Shown: piece after piece, positions 22,901-35,793 of the stretch
Layout of the letters: every line of letters begins with the position of its first letter
Numbering within the stretch: position 1 is the first letter of the stretch
Assembly (NCBI GenBank): GCA_000226015.1
Contig: JH153506.1
Coordinates: forward strand, 25,744 to 63,871
Reading direction: 5' to 3'
DNA: 38,128 nucleotides
From: Mnemiopsis leidyi
Taxonomy: Eukaryota; Ctenophora; Tentaculata; Lobata; Bolinopsidae
Position numbers and translations under genes: made by a program
Notes under the pieces: model-generated
Told to the model about the DNA's origin: nothing
Database searches by the model: none
Seen by the model: the letters and a program-made list of their open reading frames with translations, nothing else

Positions 22901-25900
22901 AGCCCGTACTTTTCATCTAAACCTGAAAATTAATGCACCCTTAAAAGTTATTAATTATGGCCCATAGGCCATAGGTACAGCTAAACAAGACAAAATCGCA
23001 GTTAATATGGTTCCGCTTCCTTTTTTTTATTTAAGTTTTCAAGCAATGTCTCGAAATCACCCGGACGGTCGACGGTCGTATCCTTTATCTATCATAAATT
23101 CTACAAGAACTGCACCTAAAATGTTTTCGTCTCATGCACGCGCTACATTTTCATCTAGTCAGTATTCACCTTGAGTTTCTGTAAGAAGAGAAAGAAGTTT
23201 GTCCTTAGTTCTGGCTGCAGTTTCGAATATGTCAGTCTTGTTATGTTGATCGGAAAGACATGGGAGCACTGAAAACAGGACAGACTTACATTTGAACTAT
23301 TAAACAGTTGAATAAAAATGTGCCTAGGTATAGTATTGACTTTAGTAGAATGTAAATATCTGTAAAAACAGCAAAGTAGATATCTGTAAATATAGTTAGA
23401 AGTAGAAAATGAGACAAGAACAAATAAAAGTTGAGCTCAGCGAGCAGCAACACACCAGCATTCAGTATTCCAGCACTGTAGAATGTAAGGTTGGCACCAT
23501 CTAGCTCCAAAAACCTGCACGATAAATAAGTACATGATGATACACATTAGAATTTGAATAGTTACAGCTACAGCTTGGGTATATTAGAAAAAATAGTCAT
23601 GAATATCGCGTAAGTTTAAGCCAAATCGACAGACGTAGCTTTACAAATATGTCACACTGCTGCAGCATGTTGTTTTTTGATGCTTTTACCTCGAAAAGCA
23701 TATTAGAATTTGGAATTTAAACACGACTTGGATGTTACCTGAGAATCCAAATAAGAGCGATAAGTTGAGTGTTACTGTTCGAACTTTTGCTGTGTCCCAG
23801 CAGAACAACTATCATGGCTTTAAAGTTCGTCCCTGCACTTTTTCTGTTTATCTCCAGCAGAAAATCATTCAGAACCTGAATGATTGCAGCTAAACCGAAT
23901 AATTTTGTGGTTCATGAAAGTAATTAAAGGAGTTTAATTTAGAGTAAAAGTATCGTACAACACACATACACTACATCACTCTCATTTGTAAACATTGCAG
24001 CAACTATCCCTCTGATTTGCTGACTTGCCATTTGAGAAAATCAAGGGAAAACTTACCACCAAATTAAACTCATCAGTAAAAAGTGATTTCACTATTGAAG
24101 CTTACTTACATCCTATTGTGCCCTACCTGCTGAGTCATTGCTCGTATTTCGTCCTTCTGGTCACCAAGTATGATAAATAGACCGTCGAGCAACATAGGCA
24201 GATGAGAAACCAGGTCAATGTCCGGTACAGAACACAGCAGTTGTATCCAGCTTACTAAATATTGTCGGACATTGTCGTTGTTCGTGTAGATACGTTCTCG
24301 CACCTGACGATTGACTTAAGCTTGAAAACCATATAATTTGAAATTTGTTTAAATTTTCGACTAAGGAATTCTGACGTCCGTCAACAACTCTTCATGGCCC
24401 TGTAACGCAGAAAACTAGAAAAAAAACAACAAACCAGAGTAACGAATAGGTCCACATCAAAGATGTTAGATTCTGTAACGATGTCCTTTATCAGTCGGTC
24501 CAACAGTTCAGCTCCGTTTTTGACGTGTGTATCTGGGTCACAGATCAGCTTGCTTACTCCGTCAAATATCTGAAACGTTGGGGAATTAATAAACTTTATA
24601 GAAAACGGCATAAATCTTTCTCGATATTTATTGGCCCTGCTGTAGTTCCCGGTAGTAAAATACTCTCACGTGGCCCAAGACCAATAGACGACTAGTAACC
24701 TCCAAAAACAAAGGTAGGAGCATTTCATTTGGGGAAATTGGGTTTGGAATTTGAGACACCCTCCCAGAAAAACCGTTCTATGTACCGTTCTATATAGTAA
24801 GAAAGTTATTCTCTTGTACTCCGCGAGTTATCTACTTGCACTCTGGATACGCCGAATTATCACCTATCCAACTAAAATGTATGTAGATCAGGAAGATAAA
24901 AGTAGTTTTTAGTTTTGAAAGTTAATCTAAACTTCCCACCTCCTTAAAGAAGAGTAACATTGAGGCTCGGCCCACTTTGGCGATGTTGTACATACTTTCA
25001 CACCCGAAATAACGGACACGACATTCTACGTCCACAAACGATTTCAACACGGGGGGAACCTGAAAAGTAATGAAGTTTTGTTTAAAATATGAATTAAGCA
25101 AGTTTGCGTTTGTTGACTTTGTTTGAGTGAGGCTTTGATATATTAATCTAGTTTTTTTCTCGACATTAATTATATTATTATAAAATTGAATGATGAAATG
25201 ATGTGAGTTCTAACTTCTTACGAGACACCATTGATTAATAAATCATGGTGAGCACAAGTCAATCAAGCAAGCTAAGATGCTACACGACATGCGCCGCGCG
25301 CGAAAAGCACGCGCGCGCACAAAGTAACGCAGTGAGTGACTTTAGCAAAGTGCTTTCATATCAAAATAGTCAAAAAGCTCGACGTTTCAGCATTCTAAAA
25401 ACGTACGTCCGCACGTGTCACCTTATCAGAACAGAAACTTACGATTTCACTGACAAACAGCCCAATGTCTTTTCCTAAAGCGATGGCAGCAGCAGCGACT
25501 CCAATTAGGCCTCCTTTCTTGGCATTGGGATTTTGGGAGAGCACGAAGTTGTTCACCAACATGTCAATTACTTTGCGGACCTGCGATTGGATCTTAATTG
25601 ATTAATACAAGGCGAAGTTTAATGTTTTATTGGAAATTCCCATTTGTATTTTATTCGCGGTATCAAGATTCTGCAGAATCCACCGATCAGTTCGAGCATT
25701 AGCGAACTAATCCAATCGTCTGTCACAAGCTGTATTGATAGTTTATGCCATGGGTAAGATACATATATGTACAATATATCCACACTCACTCATTCCTTTC
25801 AGTATTTGTACATCTAGCAAGAATGTAAATATTACTACACTTGAAATCGAAACTGAAATTTGAGAAGAAGGGTGATATGTCAAGGTTAATTTTAACCTGC

Positions 25901-26451
25901 TTTATGTCGTTCTTTGCAACGAGTTCCCTGACGATCCGTTCCACTTCAAGTGCTGCCATCTTGCGTTTCTCGTATACCCTTAACAAGGTTTTGGTTATGA
26001 TGCGAAATTTGTTAAAATGGAGACCAAACCATTTTTTTAAGTGAAAAATAATTAAGACATAAATTACTACAACATTAATTACAAATGCACATTGTTCAGT
26101 GTATGCGTATGACAGTGTAATTAATAATATTTGAATCATATGATTAAAATACATCAATCTGTCAATGATTGATGCTCATGATATGCACAATATCATGTTC
26201 ATACAAATTTTGGATTATGCATACATTGTTTTAAGTCTACATACACAAATTGTACATTGTACACAATGTCCATCGCAAACTACATTGTACAACATATTTG
26301 TTCACAGTTTGTAGTACACTGCACTTTACACTCTATACACACTTCATTGTACAGTTATACATTATACACATTACACATTGAAATACACGTACTTGTCATT
26401 GAGTCCGCGGACCACGGTGACAGGAAGGATAGCATTGTCCGCATTTGACAT
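16973..26451 (-). CDS. VAC14: VAC14, scaffold of the PIKfyve-FIG4 complex (17 exons, complete)
   Basis: VAC14 is the HEAT-repeat scaffold that joins the PI3P 5-kinase PIKfyve and the phosphatase FIG4 on endolysosomes to control PI(3,5)P2. Minus-strand coding exons: 26451-26393, 25978-25897, 25580-25443, 25059-24940, 24569-24435, 24303-24127, 23875-23739, 23514-23456, 23268-23170, 22776-22690, 21887-21740, 21442-21295, 21077-20923, 19533-19386, 18973-18847, 18364-18259, 17072-16973. Every junction is GT-AG and in phase, giving 674 residues. Strong family matches include [17 protein letters not shown] text in exon 2, [18 protein letters not shown] in exon 3, [14 protein letters not shown] in exon 5, a shared LPQSEAF segment in exon 16, and a C-terminal LLDHF-like block in exon 17. 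It is about 110 residues shorter than human VAC14; the loss is mostly in the linkers after the HEAT region. The acceptor of the last exon (17072) is the least certain; the intron 14 donor GTCGGT is weak. Intron 13 starts with a splice-site minisatellite. Confidence 0.93.
20531..20930 (-). repeat. Minisatellite of twenty 20-bp units made of the VAC14 exon 13 splice donor
   Basis: Twenty head-to-tail units of exactly 20 bp with no insertion or deletion. The typical unit in transcript sense is AGATACGGGTAAGTTCTCCT. The first unit (20930-20911) straddles the VAC14 exon 13 border: 8 exon bases (AAATACGG) plus 12 intron bases (GTAAGTTCTTCC). Of the 20 units, 17 contain GTAAGT and 3 (at 20531, 20591 and 20731) contain GTTAGT. 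Units vary at a few fixed places, such as ACGG versus ACTG before the donor. The units farthest from the exon (20531-20610) are the most diverged. Confidence 0.97.
24361..24379. mobile_element. Remnant end of MITE family A in VAC14 intron 5
   Basis: ctaaggaattctgacgtc matches the family A right end ctaagaattccgacgtc with one inserted base and one change. The 131-bp intron is too short to hold a whole element. It may be a solo end or chance. Confidence 0.35.
25288..25321. repeat. Alternating CG-rich tract in VAC14 intron 3
   Basis: catgcgccgcgcgcg, then aaaa, then gcacgcgcgcgcaca forms alternating purine-pyrimidine DNA and can also pair as a hairpin. It is a sharp GC island in an AT-rich intron, which is the kind of sequence that favours Z-DNA. 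Confidence 0.6.
26200..26400. repeat. TACATTGTACA-rich low-complexity region around VAC14 exon 1
   Basis: Words such as attgtacattgtacac, acattgtacaaca and cattgtacag recur through the 5' part of VAC14 intron 1. A similar cluster (gtacaatgt, ttgtacaatg, attgtacaa) lies at 35350-35425 in ABCG8 intron 5. The self-complementary TGTACA core gives many small hairpins. No coding signal is seen. Confidence 0.55.
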
Positions 26452-28929
26452 GTCAGAGGGGAAAAACCGAACGTCCAGTCTTCAGGGGGTGTAGTTAATA
26501 GGGACTGCTATCCCTGAAGATAAATATATAAGAACTGGGAATTTCATTCCTTAGCCTTAGGGTTAAAAAATTTACTGTTATTCCTAAGTATTTATGTTAA
26601 CATAGAAGAATAAAGCATTTTATCAATAATGAAACTTCCAATACCGAGAGATTTTTTAGTTCCTCTGATTAAAATAAAATAAATTGACTAAAAGATGATT
26701 GAGAAAAAACCAAGTTAGGTTAACAAAGGATTTACCTAGCACTTGTTTATTGGTTCGATGCTACATTATACCCATCTTTAGAGTTACAATCTTCCTGTAT
26801 CAAAACATCCTACTGTTATATGAACCGTTAGTAATACGGTGGGTGGTGTAGTGGTATATATAGAGATATATATCTATATTTATCTATCCTGACCTCCTAT
26901 ACGGGAGGTTTGGGTTCAATAGATCCGCAATAATCGGCTAAATCTTAACCATTGAATTAAAAATGATGGTAAAAATCACTGTCAAAACAAGTGACGTCTT
27001 ACAAAATAGATAAAACTGTGCCTACTGCACAGTTACTGATACAATGGTATGTAAACCATGCGAAAAATTTAACATCCTAGAAGTAGGTGCCGTCAAAAGA
27101 TTGGATTCTGGTGTTAGCAACTGTTAACTTTTTTGCATAGTTGGTGTACCGTAATTATGTTTGTTGCCTAAAACTTGACAAAAAACTTTTTTACCTATTG
27201 CTATTGTAATGCTTGATGTCACTAAACGGAACTCTATGTAATGGACAATCGCTTCCATTTGATCTGTTCCTAGGTTGTTTCGGTCGCCCGGAATGGGTTT
27301 CTATCAAAATTATAATTAATGGCAGAGCATTGCACAATATCTTACGTTTTCCAATCTGAATTCAGGAAATCAAACATCTGCACCCTGTCATTACGTAAAG
27401 TTATTTTAATGTCCGTCTTCCATGCAATATTTCTACTTTGACAGCTTGGTCCCTTTAATTATCAAACCAAGCGACTAGCGTGGCGCTCCGTAACGCTTCT
27501 TTTCTTTGACAGGCTAAACGACTGTGTGGGGTTTAATTGGATATTCCTTCCGTGACAAATCTCAATTTCGGTTTGTTTTACGTGTGCTTTCATTTGGTTT
27601 CCCGGAAATCCACGAAGACATGGACCTTATGAGACTATGTGGGCGAATATCAAGAACTAAAGAGTTATAATGCATGCACGTATCTTAGTGTTTACTCTGT
27701 CGCTCTTTTGCTTTCCCCAGAGTCCTAGGTGAAGACCTTTAATTAATTAAACTAGGACATTCCAACTTTTTTTCGTTATACTTTGAAAATCTTTGTCTTT
27801 GCCTTAAAGTCATACTTTCATTAACACGTTTTAAGTGTACAACACAAATAGGTATTATTACTGTATGTGTTTTTTCACTCCGGTCAATTTACTGACCAAT
27901 CAAAACAACAGTCAAAGCATTTTGTAAGGGGCAACTTAGAAATATAAACATCAGTTTTCAACAAACAAATATTTCAAATAAGATCAAAAATAATTGTCAA
28001 CAGATACACATTAAATAGCACAAATATATTAAATAATCTTCGACTTGAATACTGGTACGTGTGTCATAGGAAGATCAATATGTAGGTCGAAAGCAAGGCC
28101 GAAAAATTACAATAATAAAGAGCAACACATCGCAGCCCCATGCAGTAATACAGTGGACTACTTATTAACTTTATTTTCTCTTTTTGGATGTTTTGTCACA
28201 AAAACCTTTGTAAATTTAATCTTGCAAATATCAGTAAAATTCCTCTGAGATAAATAGGATCATAGCAACATTAATTACTCATTAGGAGCATGAAAATTCC
28301 TGCAAGACACAATAATTAAACAAAAAATAGTCAAAACAAGCGATGATCTAGGTTTCAATAGAAATTTTATAAGCAATTTAGATAAATTCAAATAAACAAA
28401 AATTTAGAATAGAAAATAAATAACATCGATAAGCACAAAGCTAGAGGTTTACTGATAATATATATTTATATACAATTTTGTTTTTGTCAAGTATTTTCAT
28501 TATGAAATAAACACAAAAAAGAACAGTAATTTTGCCAATTCTTAATGTCAGCACGAATATGATTAACTTATAGTCAAGTCTTCAAGTGAGCGACATTGAC
28601 AACAAGGAGCCCGAAGTACATAGATTAAAATCCTTGAGGGTAGATAAATCACAAATCACAATTCACATAACATCAAATACGAGGCTTCAAAGGACAGACC
28701 ATAAAGAAAGTCACTCACCAGTCACCAGTCGACTATCACTCACTAGCAACTCACGAGTAACTCACCAGTAACTTACTAGCCCAACATATATTCAACTTAC
28801 ATTGTGAAGTCAAAATCTCCTGTAACTAACACTGTCATACCTCATTGCAAGAAGACTGCAAACTCTTGAACAAAACTCTAGAACCTGATCAAGTAGTAGC
28901 TCTTTCATTCCACCCTGTTCTCTCTCTAT
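26452..28929. other. Spacer between ABCG8 3' end and VAC14 5' end
   Basis: It should contain the ABCG8 3' UTR and the VAC14 promoter. Only the tRNA-like element at 26837-26930 was recognised. The rest is AT-rich with no protein-like frame. Confidence 0.45.
26837..26930 (+). mobile_element. tRNA-derived SINE head or tRNA pseudogene
   Basis: TGGTGTAGTGG (26844-26854) fits a tRNA A box. cctcctatacgggagg (26893-26908) resembles an anticodon stem-loop, and gggttcaatagatcc (26912-26926) fits a T arm with B box. The GGTGTAGTGG ... GGGTTC layout is common in animal tRNA-derived SINEs. An AT-rich insert (tatatagagatatatatc region) enlarges the D-arm to anticodon part, so it is not a working tRNA. No tail or target duplication was recognised. 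Confidence 0.5.
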
Positions 28930-31900
28930 CTACTTCTTGGGTTTTTGGTTGACAAACTTGAGGAAGAGGAAGCTAAGCAGGAGGAAGAGACAAATTATAC
29001 CGAACAGCGCAGAGAAACATTCCCCCAAACTCTCCTTGTCCAGATCGTAACTCTTCAGAGCTACAGTACCTGTAACATGAGGGGTGTCATTGACTTAAAC
29101 ATCCGTCCGTTTTTAGCATGTTTAATTTGGGGAACCCGGAACACTTTGTTGGCGAACAATTTGTTTTGATATGTGACAGTGATTGATCAATGAGAGGCCA
29201 GGTGCAAATAATCAAAGTTGAAAATGCTCTGACGCGTCATAACAATAATAAGATAAGTTACAATAATAATATAGCTCGACAACAAAAAGTCGTTACCATG
29301 GATATTGAAGTCATAACAAATCTTACCGTTAGAAATGGGACACTCCCCGTACATTTGTACCATGGAGTCGTTACAAGAAAACTCCAGTCCATGAAACTCG
29401 ATCTGGTTTAGAGCTTGGAAGGACCACTTTAGGTAGGACGTCCACTTGAGCCATCGCACTCCCAGCCATAGAGACTCCAGATTTATAATGAAACCTGAAA
29501 ATGCAAACAGTAATTTTCATCAAAGTTCTAGCGATGACTATAAGTGAGACTTACTGGATTGGATAAGTAGATAAAACTTGCACTTCTAAGAAATTCTCGA
29601 GATGTCAGGAATTTCCATATAATACAATATCCTCAAAATCACTACATTACAAAGACGCAAGAAAAGACAAACCAACTATATTTCAATGCAATGAGGTTCA
29701 TCAACATTATGCATATATTTCCCATTGCGACAAGCCATACAACAGATAAACAGTAATAAGATTAATGCATGCTGGGCCGTTCGTTCGTTTTACTACTTCA
29801 CGTCGAAACATTAACTAAGATCTCAATTTTTCATTAGTTAACCACAACCTCAATCAGCTAATAAACAGCACAGAAATATAAAACTTCGGCAAGACGCATA
29901 CGAACAAGAGCTGATAAGACTGGAACGAATATAAATAAAGTAATGATGTTCATTAGTGTGAGGGCCCCCTGGGAGCGGGGCTGATCGATCTTGGATCTCA
30001 AAACCAGCTAGCTCTTGCTTTAGATGTTAATTTGATGAGCTCGACTGCAGTTGTGATACGGGTATGCAGTACGCAGGTGGGTAGAAGTGTCAAGATTATT
30101 ACACATATCTCTCCCTCCTCCTGCTTGATTCTCTATTGTTCATCCTGTCTCAGTGTTTTGTAGTTGCAGTGCAAGTGGCAGTAGTCAGCCTGTAACCCGC
30201 TCCAACGACTGGGTTATACACGTGGCCTGACGCTGTATCACGCACCGATTGAGATTCAATTAATCTAAGATTCAGTTCTATATAATATCCTGATAGTGAG
30301 TCACTAAGTTGGGCAGCATAAATATAGAACGTTCCAAGCTTCACAATATTCACAAGACTCGCCCCTCGAGAGGGTCACAGCTGGCTCTAGACGTGACCTT
30401 ACATTTCAGAAAGTATCCGGCCGTGCCCCCTCCTCTCAATTATTCATAACTGAATTCAGGAGCTGTTTACGGCAGTTACAGGTCTCGCTTTCGTCATGTT
30501 GTACAATCCCTAGTAATGACACGTGTCGCATCATTAATCGGCAAGGTGTGATTGGATTGGCCACACTGTAAGCTTTCTTGCTTATTTTAATCCGGATCAT
30601 CTGCTTTGTTTTATCGGTCTTTCCGTGATAAGTTCTTGTGTTGATGTGTTGTATAGCAAGAGTCAATTAACAGCAGTAGCAAATTATTTATCATACTATA
30701 TGACCATGTACTAATTTTAAAACAGTTATTACATCAATAATTAACTAATCTTGTACATGATCAATGTTAATTACTCATTATCTTCCCTAGATTTAGGAGC
30801 AATGCCATACTACTACGACTTTTCGAATAAAACTTTGTTCGGCATCCAGAACAACGCGGAAAGACTTAGTTGGGCTGGGTACTACATATTTGTTGTTCTG
30901 TCGAGTTTCCTTGGCAGCACCACTATCCTTGTAGCTTCATCTAAATACAAAGCCTTCAAACTCCACAAACTTGTTGTCATAGTGATCCAGCACATCGCCG
31001 TTTGTGATTTAGTGACGTCACTTTCCTTTTATCTCTTCAAAACTGTGGCTTTGTTAGCAGATGGATGGATTTTGGGGTCAGGGCTGTGTAATCTTCAGTA
31101 CTACACCCGGCACTACATAACCGCCACAGGAGCATATCTCATCTGCGCTCTTACAGCAACTAAGATGCTTATCCTGCGGTATCCCCTGCGAGCAGGATCC
31201 CTGACAGCGCGAACAGCGCATGTCGGTTGTTTAACGATCTGGGTGTGCATCATGATAGTCCCTATCATATTCATCATTGACGACAGCGGGATAACATTCG
31301 ACTACAGGATATTCGATTGCATGTACGATTTCTCCTCCCGCACTTGGCAGTGGTGTAAACCAATCCTGGTCCTGCTTTTCCTGATCTTCCCCGCCATCAC
31401 AGTCGTCGTCACCACTTTCTACTTGCTAACCATGGCTAAGAGAATAGCCAAGAGAGACCGCAAGACACTCAAATGGCAAGGTCTAACCACGACGATCCTG
31501 ACGGCTAGTGTCTACTGTGTATCGGTTCTCCCCTCCTTCCTGATTGCCATGACATCAAGTATCTCAGAAAGTTTGAGTAGTTCCTCCGAACTTTATTTCT
31601 ACCGGATTTCCGTGTCTTGTCTGACTCTCAACGCCATCAGTAACTTTTACATCTACTGCTTGACTCTTCCTAGCTTTAGAGCTTTTTTGCTAACGAGACT
31701 GCGGATATTATTGCTTTCGTTTACTCCTAGCAAACAAGGTATGACTCGGTTCTCTCTTTGAGGTTTTATTCGGGGAGAGGGGTTCTCTGAAAAATTGTAT
31801 TGCATTCCATTACCTTTCTACTGTACATTTAACGCAGGGTTACGCTACGTAATACGATGTAAAACTAACCACATCCACCGCTATTTCAGGCTCCAGCCAT

Positions 31901-34900
31901 ATCGAACGACGTTGCAAAATCGATTCGATAAGAAATAAGTCGGAGTTGTGATCCCCTCGACAGGTGTAATTAATCACGGCGTGGGATCAGAAAACTACAA
32001 AAGATTTGCTCTATTTTTTTCTATGTTTTCCATTTCTAATCATCTTATCACCGATTAGACTAATGTTGTTTCGAGAATAAGTCATAAAAAACAGTTGAAA
32101 TTAAATGATTTCTCGAACATAGATTTGACTCAGTATGAAAGCTGAAATGATTCTTACAAGTGAGATTTTGAATTGTATTTTAATGGTAAGAGGTCGATTT
32201 ATGATAAATTTTAAAAAAAACCCTGCCGAAAATTGAAGGGACTGAAACTGTTTGTTTGAATTTTTTTAAAACTAAATGCCCGCAACAACTCAGAAGTAAC
32301 AGATCATCCCTCATAAGGAAAAGTTTATATAATTAGTAGTAAAATAATGATACTTAGTTAACGACTGTTACTACAGAATTATATCAATTTATCAAGCATT
32401 CAAGTATGAAGAGCCACAGTTTAAAGGAAGTAATTCGAACACTTGAAACCACATTTTTTGTTGCAATACTTGTATCGTTAGTTTGTCTTGTTTGTCGGTA
32501 TCAAGCAGTTGTGGTCTTAAAACTTCCTTAGACCCTACCCAAAACAGCGCACTGTAATGTGGTTCATTAATCATTATTGTGTTCGTAAATTTACCTGAGC
32601 TAAGAAGGAAGACAGTAAAGAGTAGATTCGCCACGAATGCCGCCACTTGAAAGTTGGTGAGCGCCGCGGAAATAGCCATGGCCATACAGCGGCTACTGTA
32701 GACTGCCATGTAAGTGTAGAGACAGTTTCCTAGAAACTTGCCCAGCTGAGGAAACCAGATTATAAGATTGGTAATTACGATTTTGCAAAGATATACCTAC
32801 GATAATACTATGGTGCTCATCCGAAAAAAACCGAAAGATCACTGCATCGACCAACCAATTTTAGTCCTCACTTATCTTGTTCAATTTATAGCCATAATAT
32901 TTCATAACTTTAATCAAAAATCGGACAGATCATTTTATTGAGAATTTCAGTTGACTAATTTAAGATAAAATATTATAATTTACGTTATTTATCAATCTCA
33001 TAATTTACAGCCATATCCCTACCTTTGGCTGTAAGCCAGCTAGCCAATACATCGGTACAGTGTAGAGGACGAGAAAAGCAGTATGAAAAGGTAGGGTAGA
33101 GAGTACTTTTGAGAAGAAGTAAGGGCCAGTAGTGTACAACCCATCCTCCATCTCTCGGTAGAAAATCTCTCGTTCCGCGTTGAACTTGGCTATCGTGTCC
33201 AGGATCACTATGAAGGGGTACAATCCGCCCATGATGAAAAACAGACCCTGCGAATGTTTCTCTCAATTGGGTTTTCGTTGATACAAAAAAATAATAACAA
33301 GAATTGCGCCCGCTAAAGTGCTAAGCTTTGTCAGTGACGGGCACTATTCCATCCTCTAATCGAATCGCCGGCAAAAGGGCAGCTAATTTGTTATGTGTTA
33401 CGGAAAAATAGTTTATTGCTTCACGATTTCTAGACAAAATGATATGAAATTGGTTTGCTTCTGCGCTCATCTAAGAAAATCGTGATCCAACGCCCAGAAT
33501 ATAATAATTATCATCGGCTGCTGCCATGGCTACTAAATCTGAAACAGTGACGGTACACTGTTTAATATATTTTGTCAAATGCAAACTATTTCAAAATTCA
33601 CAAAATACTCTTTCTCTATCAAAACGCGCGCAGGTAAGTGCACATATTAGTTTAAATAAAAGCAAATATCTTAAATTAAAGTGATATCATTTCATATCAT
33701 AGAACGATGAAAAATGAATAAATTCGGCAACGAGATACATGATAGAAATGATAATGAAAAACTTCCTCAACTCACCACTCTATCTCTAACAGATATTTGA
33801 TCGAATCCCAGGTTGATGAAAATACAGCCGATCATGACGCTCATAAACAGCGCTTCAATAGCCTGTATCAGCAAGGACGAGTAACCTGAAGATATTGGTG
33901 TCGAACACTTCGAGTAGTTTATAACGACGAGCTAGAAATTAAACAATCAATTAAATAAAAACCACAAAATAGCTTTATTCCAGGTGGACACAATTACATC
34001 TATTACATTAATTTTATACCTTTCAATTCGTTTTTGAAAGCCCGAACAATCAATATTCTGAACTGGTTGATCAAAGATTTAGAGTCACTGCCCTTAGGAG
34101 GCTGATCGAACGTTATACCCAGTCCCGAATCTGCATCAGTCAAACTGAAATGGAGACGAGGATAAAAACAGTCTCCGGAAATGTCAAGTTTATCCTTCAA
34201 AGCTATCAAGAGATTCCGTAGTGCAATAAAATCATTTAACGGGATATGGAGAAAACACTAAACTACTAAATTTCTCAAAACGCTTCTTGGTCCTACAATT
34301 TAAATAACATGATTGCCTAAGTTGTATCTGAATTGTCTGAACATCTTATTTCTCGAAACCAGTGTAATGAATACCCGTGTTATAGTAGCACAATGAAATA
34401 AACGATTGAAATGATACCTTTGAGAATTTCTTGAGAAGGAATCACTTTCACTCTCCACAGAACTCCCTAGACTTATCTTAGCAGTGGTATACATCCCTGA
34501 CGTGACCTCTGAAATCGCCTCCTGCAATGTTATTGACTTTACCTTATCTTGTAAGAAATACAAATTACTGATTAAATTTAAATAGTTCTTCTCGGCTCAA
34601 GTAGTTGCACAAATTAAACAGTTGATTAATGAATGGAGAACGTACAAATTAGCTGAAGATTTTATAAAAAATCCTGACAAAAATTAAAAAATCTTCAATC
34701 CATCTTAATTGGTCATATATGGTTAAATCCTGAAAAAATCACAACCCTTTTCAAAATATAAATTCTAACTCCTTTCTTGGCGCTGACCTGGAACAGTTTT
34801 AGAAGTTTGTTAAGCCTTTCCTTGGACACAGCCTCGTTCTCCTTGTGTCTGTGGTCTATAGTAGTCAGGTCAATGTAGAAATCGCAGGGATTGGTCAGTG

Positions 34901-35760
34901 GGGGACACGGGTAGCCAATCAGCGTGAAGTAGTCTAACATTGCACGTGCTTGGCCGGCGTAAACCACGTGACCATCTGAAGTAAATACTCGTAATAATAT
35001 TGTATGAAATTTAAGAATGGAAAATTGAAGCAAAATTTATGTAAAATATAGTCTTATTTCAGTGAAAGTGTTAGGAATTTAAGATGGCTCTTTGTTCTTC
35101 AAGTTAATAATACAATACAGTAAGCAAACTTAAGCAAACTTATATCAATTTTGACTGCATTCTATTGTATTGGCTAAATACATATTATAGTATTATGTTA
35201 CAGCGCACTCAATCTGCGCACTCTGTTTTACATAACAGACGTACTATAAACTAATCTAAAAGATAGTATGATGTGTACCGGCTCTACATATTTTGCCTCC
35301 CATCGTAGATCACAATGTCTAGTAGATAAAAGGTAATATCAAATATGTAGTACAATGTATAAATTTGTACAATGTCTACAACATTGTAAATATTGTACAA
35401 ATGGCAATTCAGACACATTGTATGACGTCCAAGAGACATGTGAACACAAAGTGCAGAGTATCACATTACTCATGAAACGTATACAGAGTATACAGCGTGT
35501 TTTGTTCTTTCATCTGTCGAAGGACAAATTTAAGATATTGGGAGAATGTGCATATCCATATTTAATATCTAATGTAGCTCATATATCTCATGAAATTATG
35601 CATGTGCAACTGTGCACGTTATAGATACATGAGCTTATGCTCAAACGATTAAATTTCGGTACTCTTGTACGAACAGACCATTATTTCGTAGACACACACA
35701 CCCACCCACCTACCTACCCACCCCGCACACACACACACATACACACACACACATACACAC

Positions 35761-35793
<33 letters not shown>

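Noticed and set aside
28045..28248. Small open frames in the ABCG8-VAC14 spacer
   Set aside because: Short, AT-rich, with no recognisable motif or splice support.
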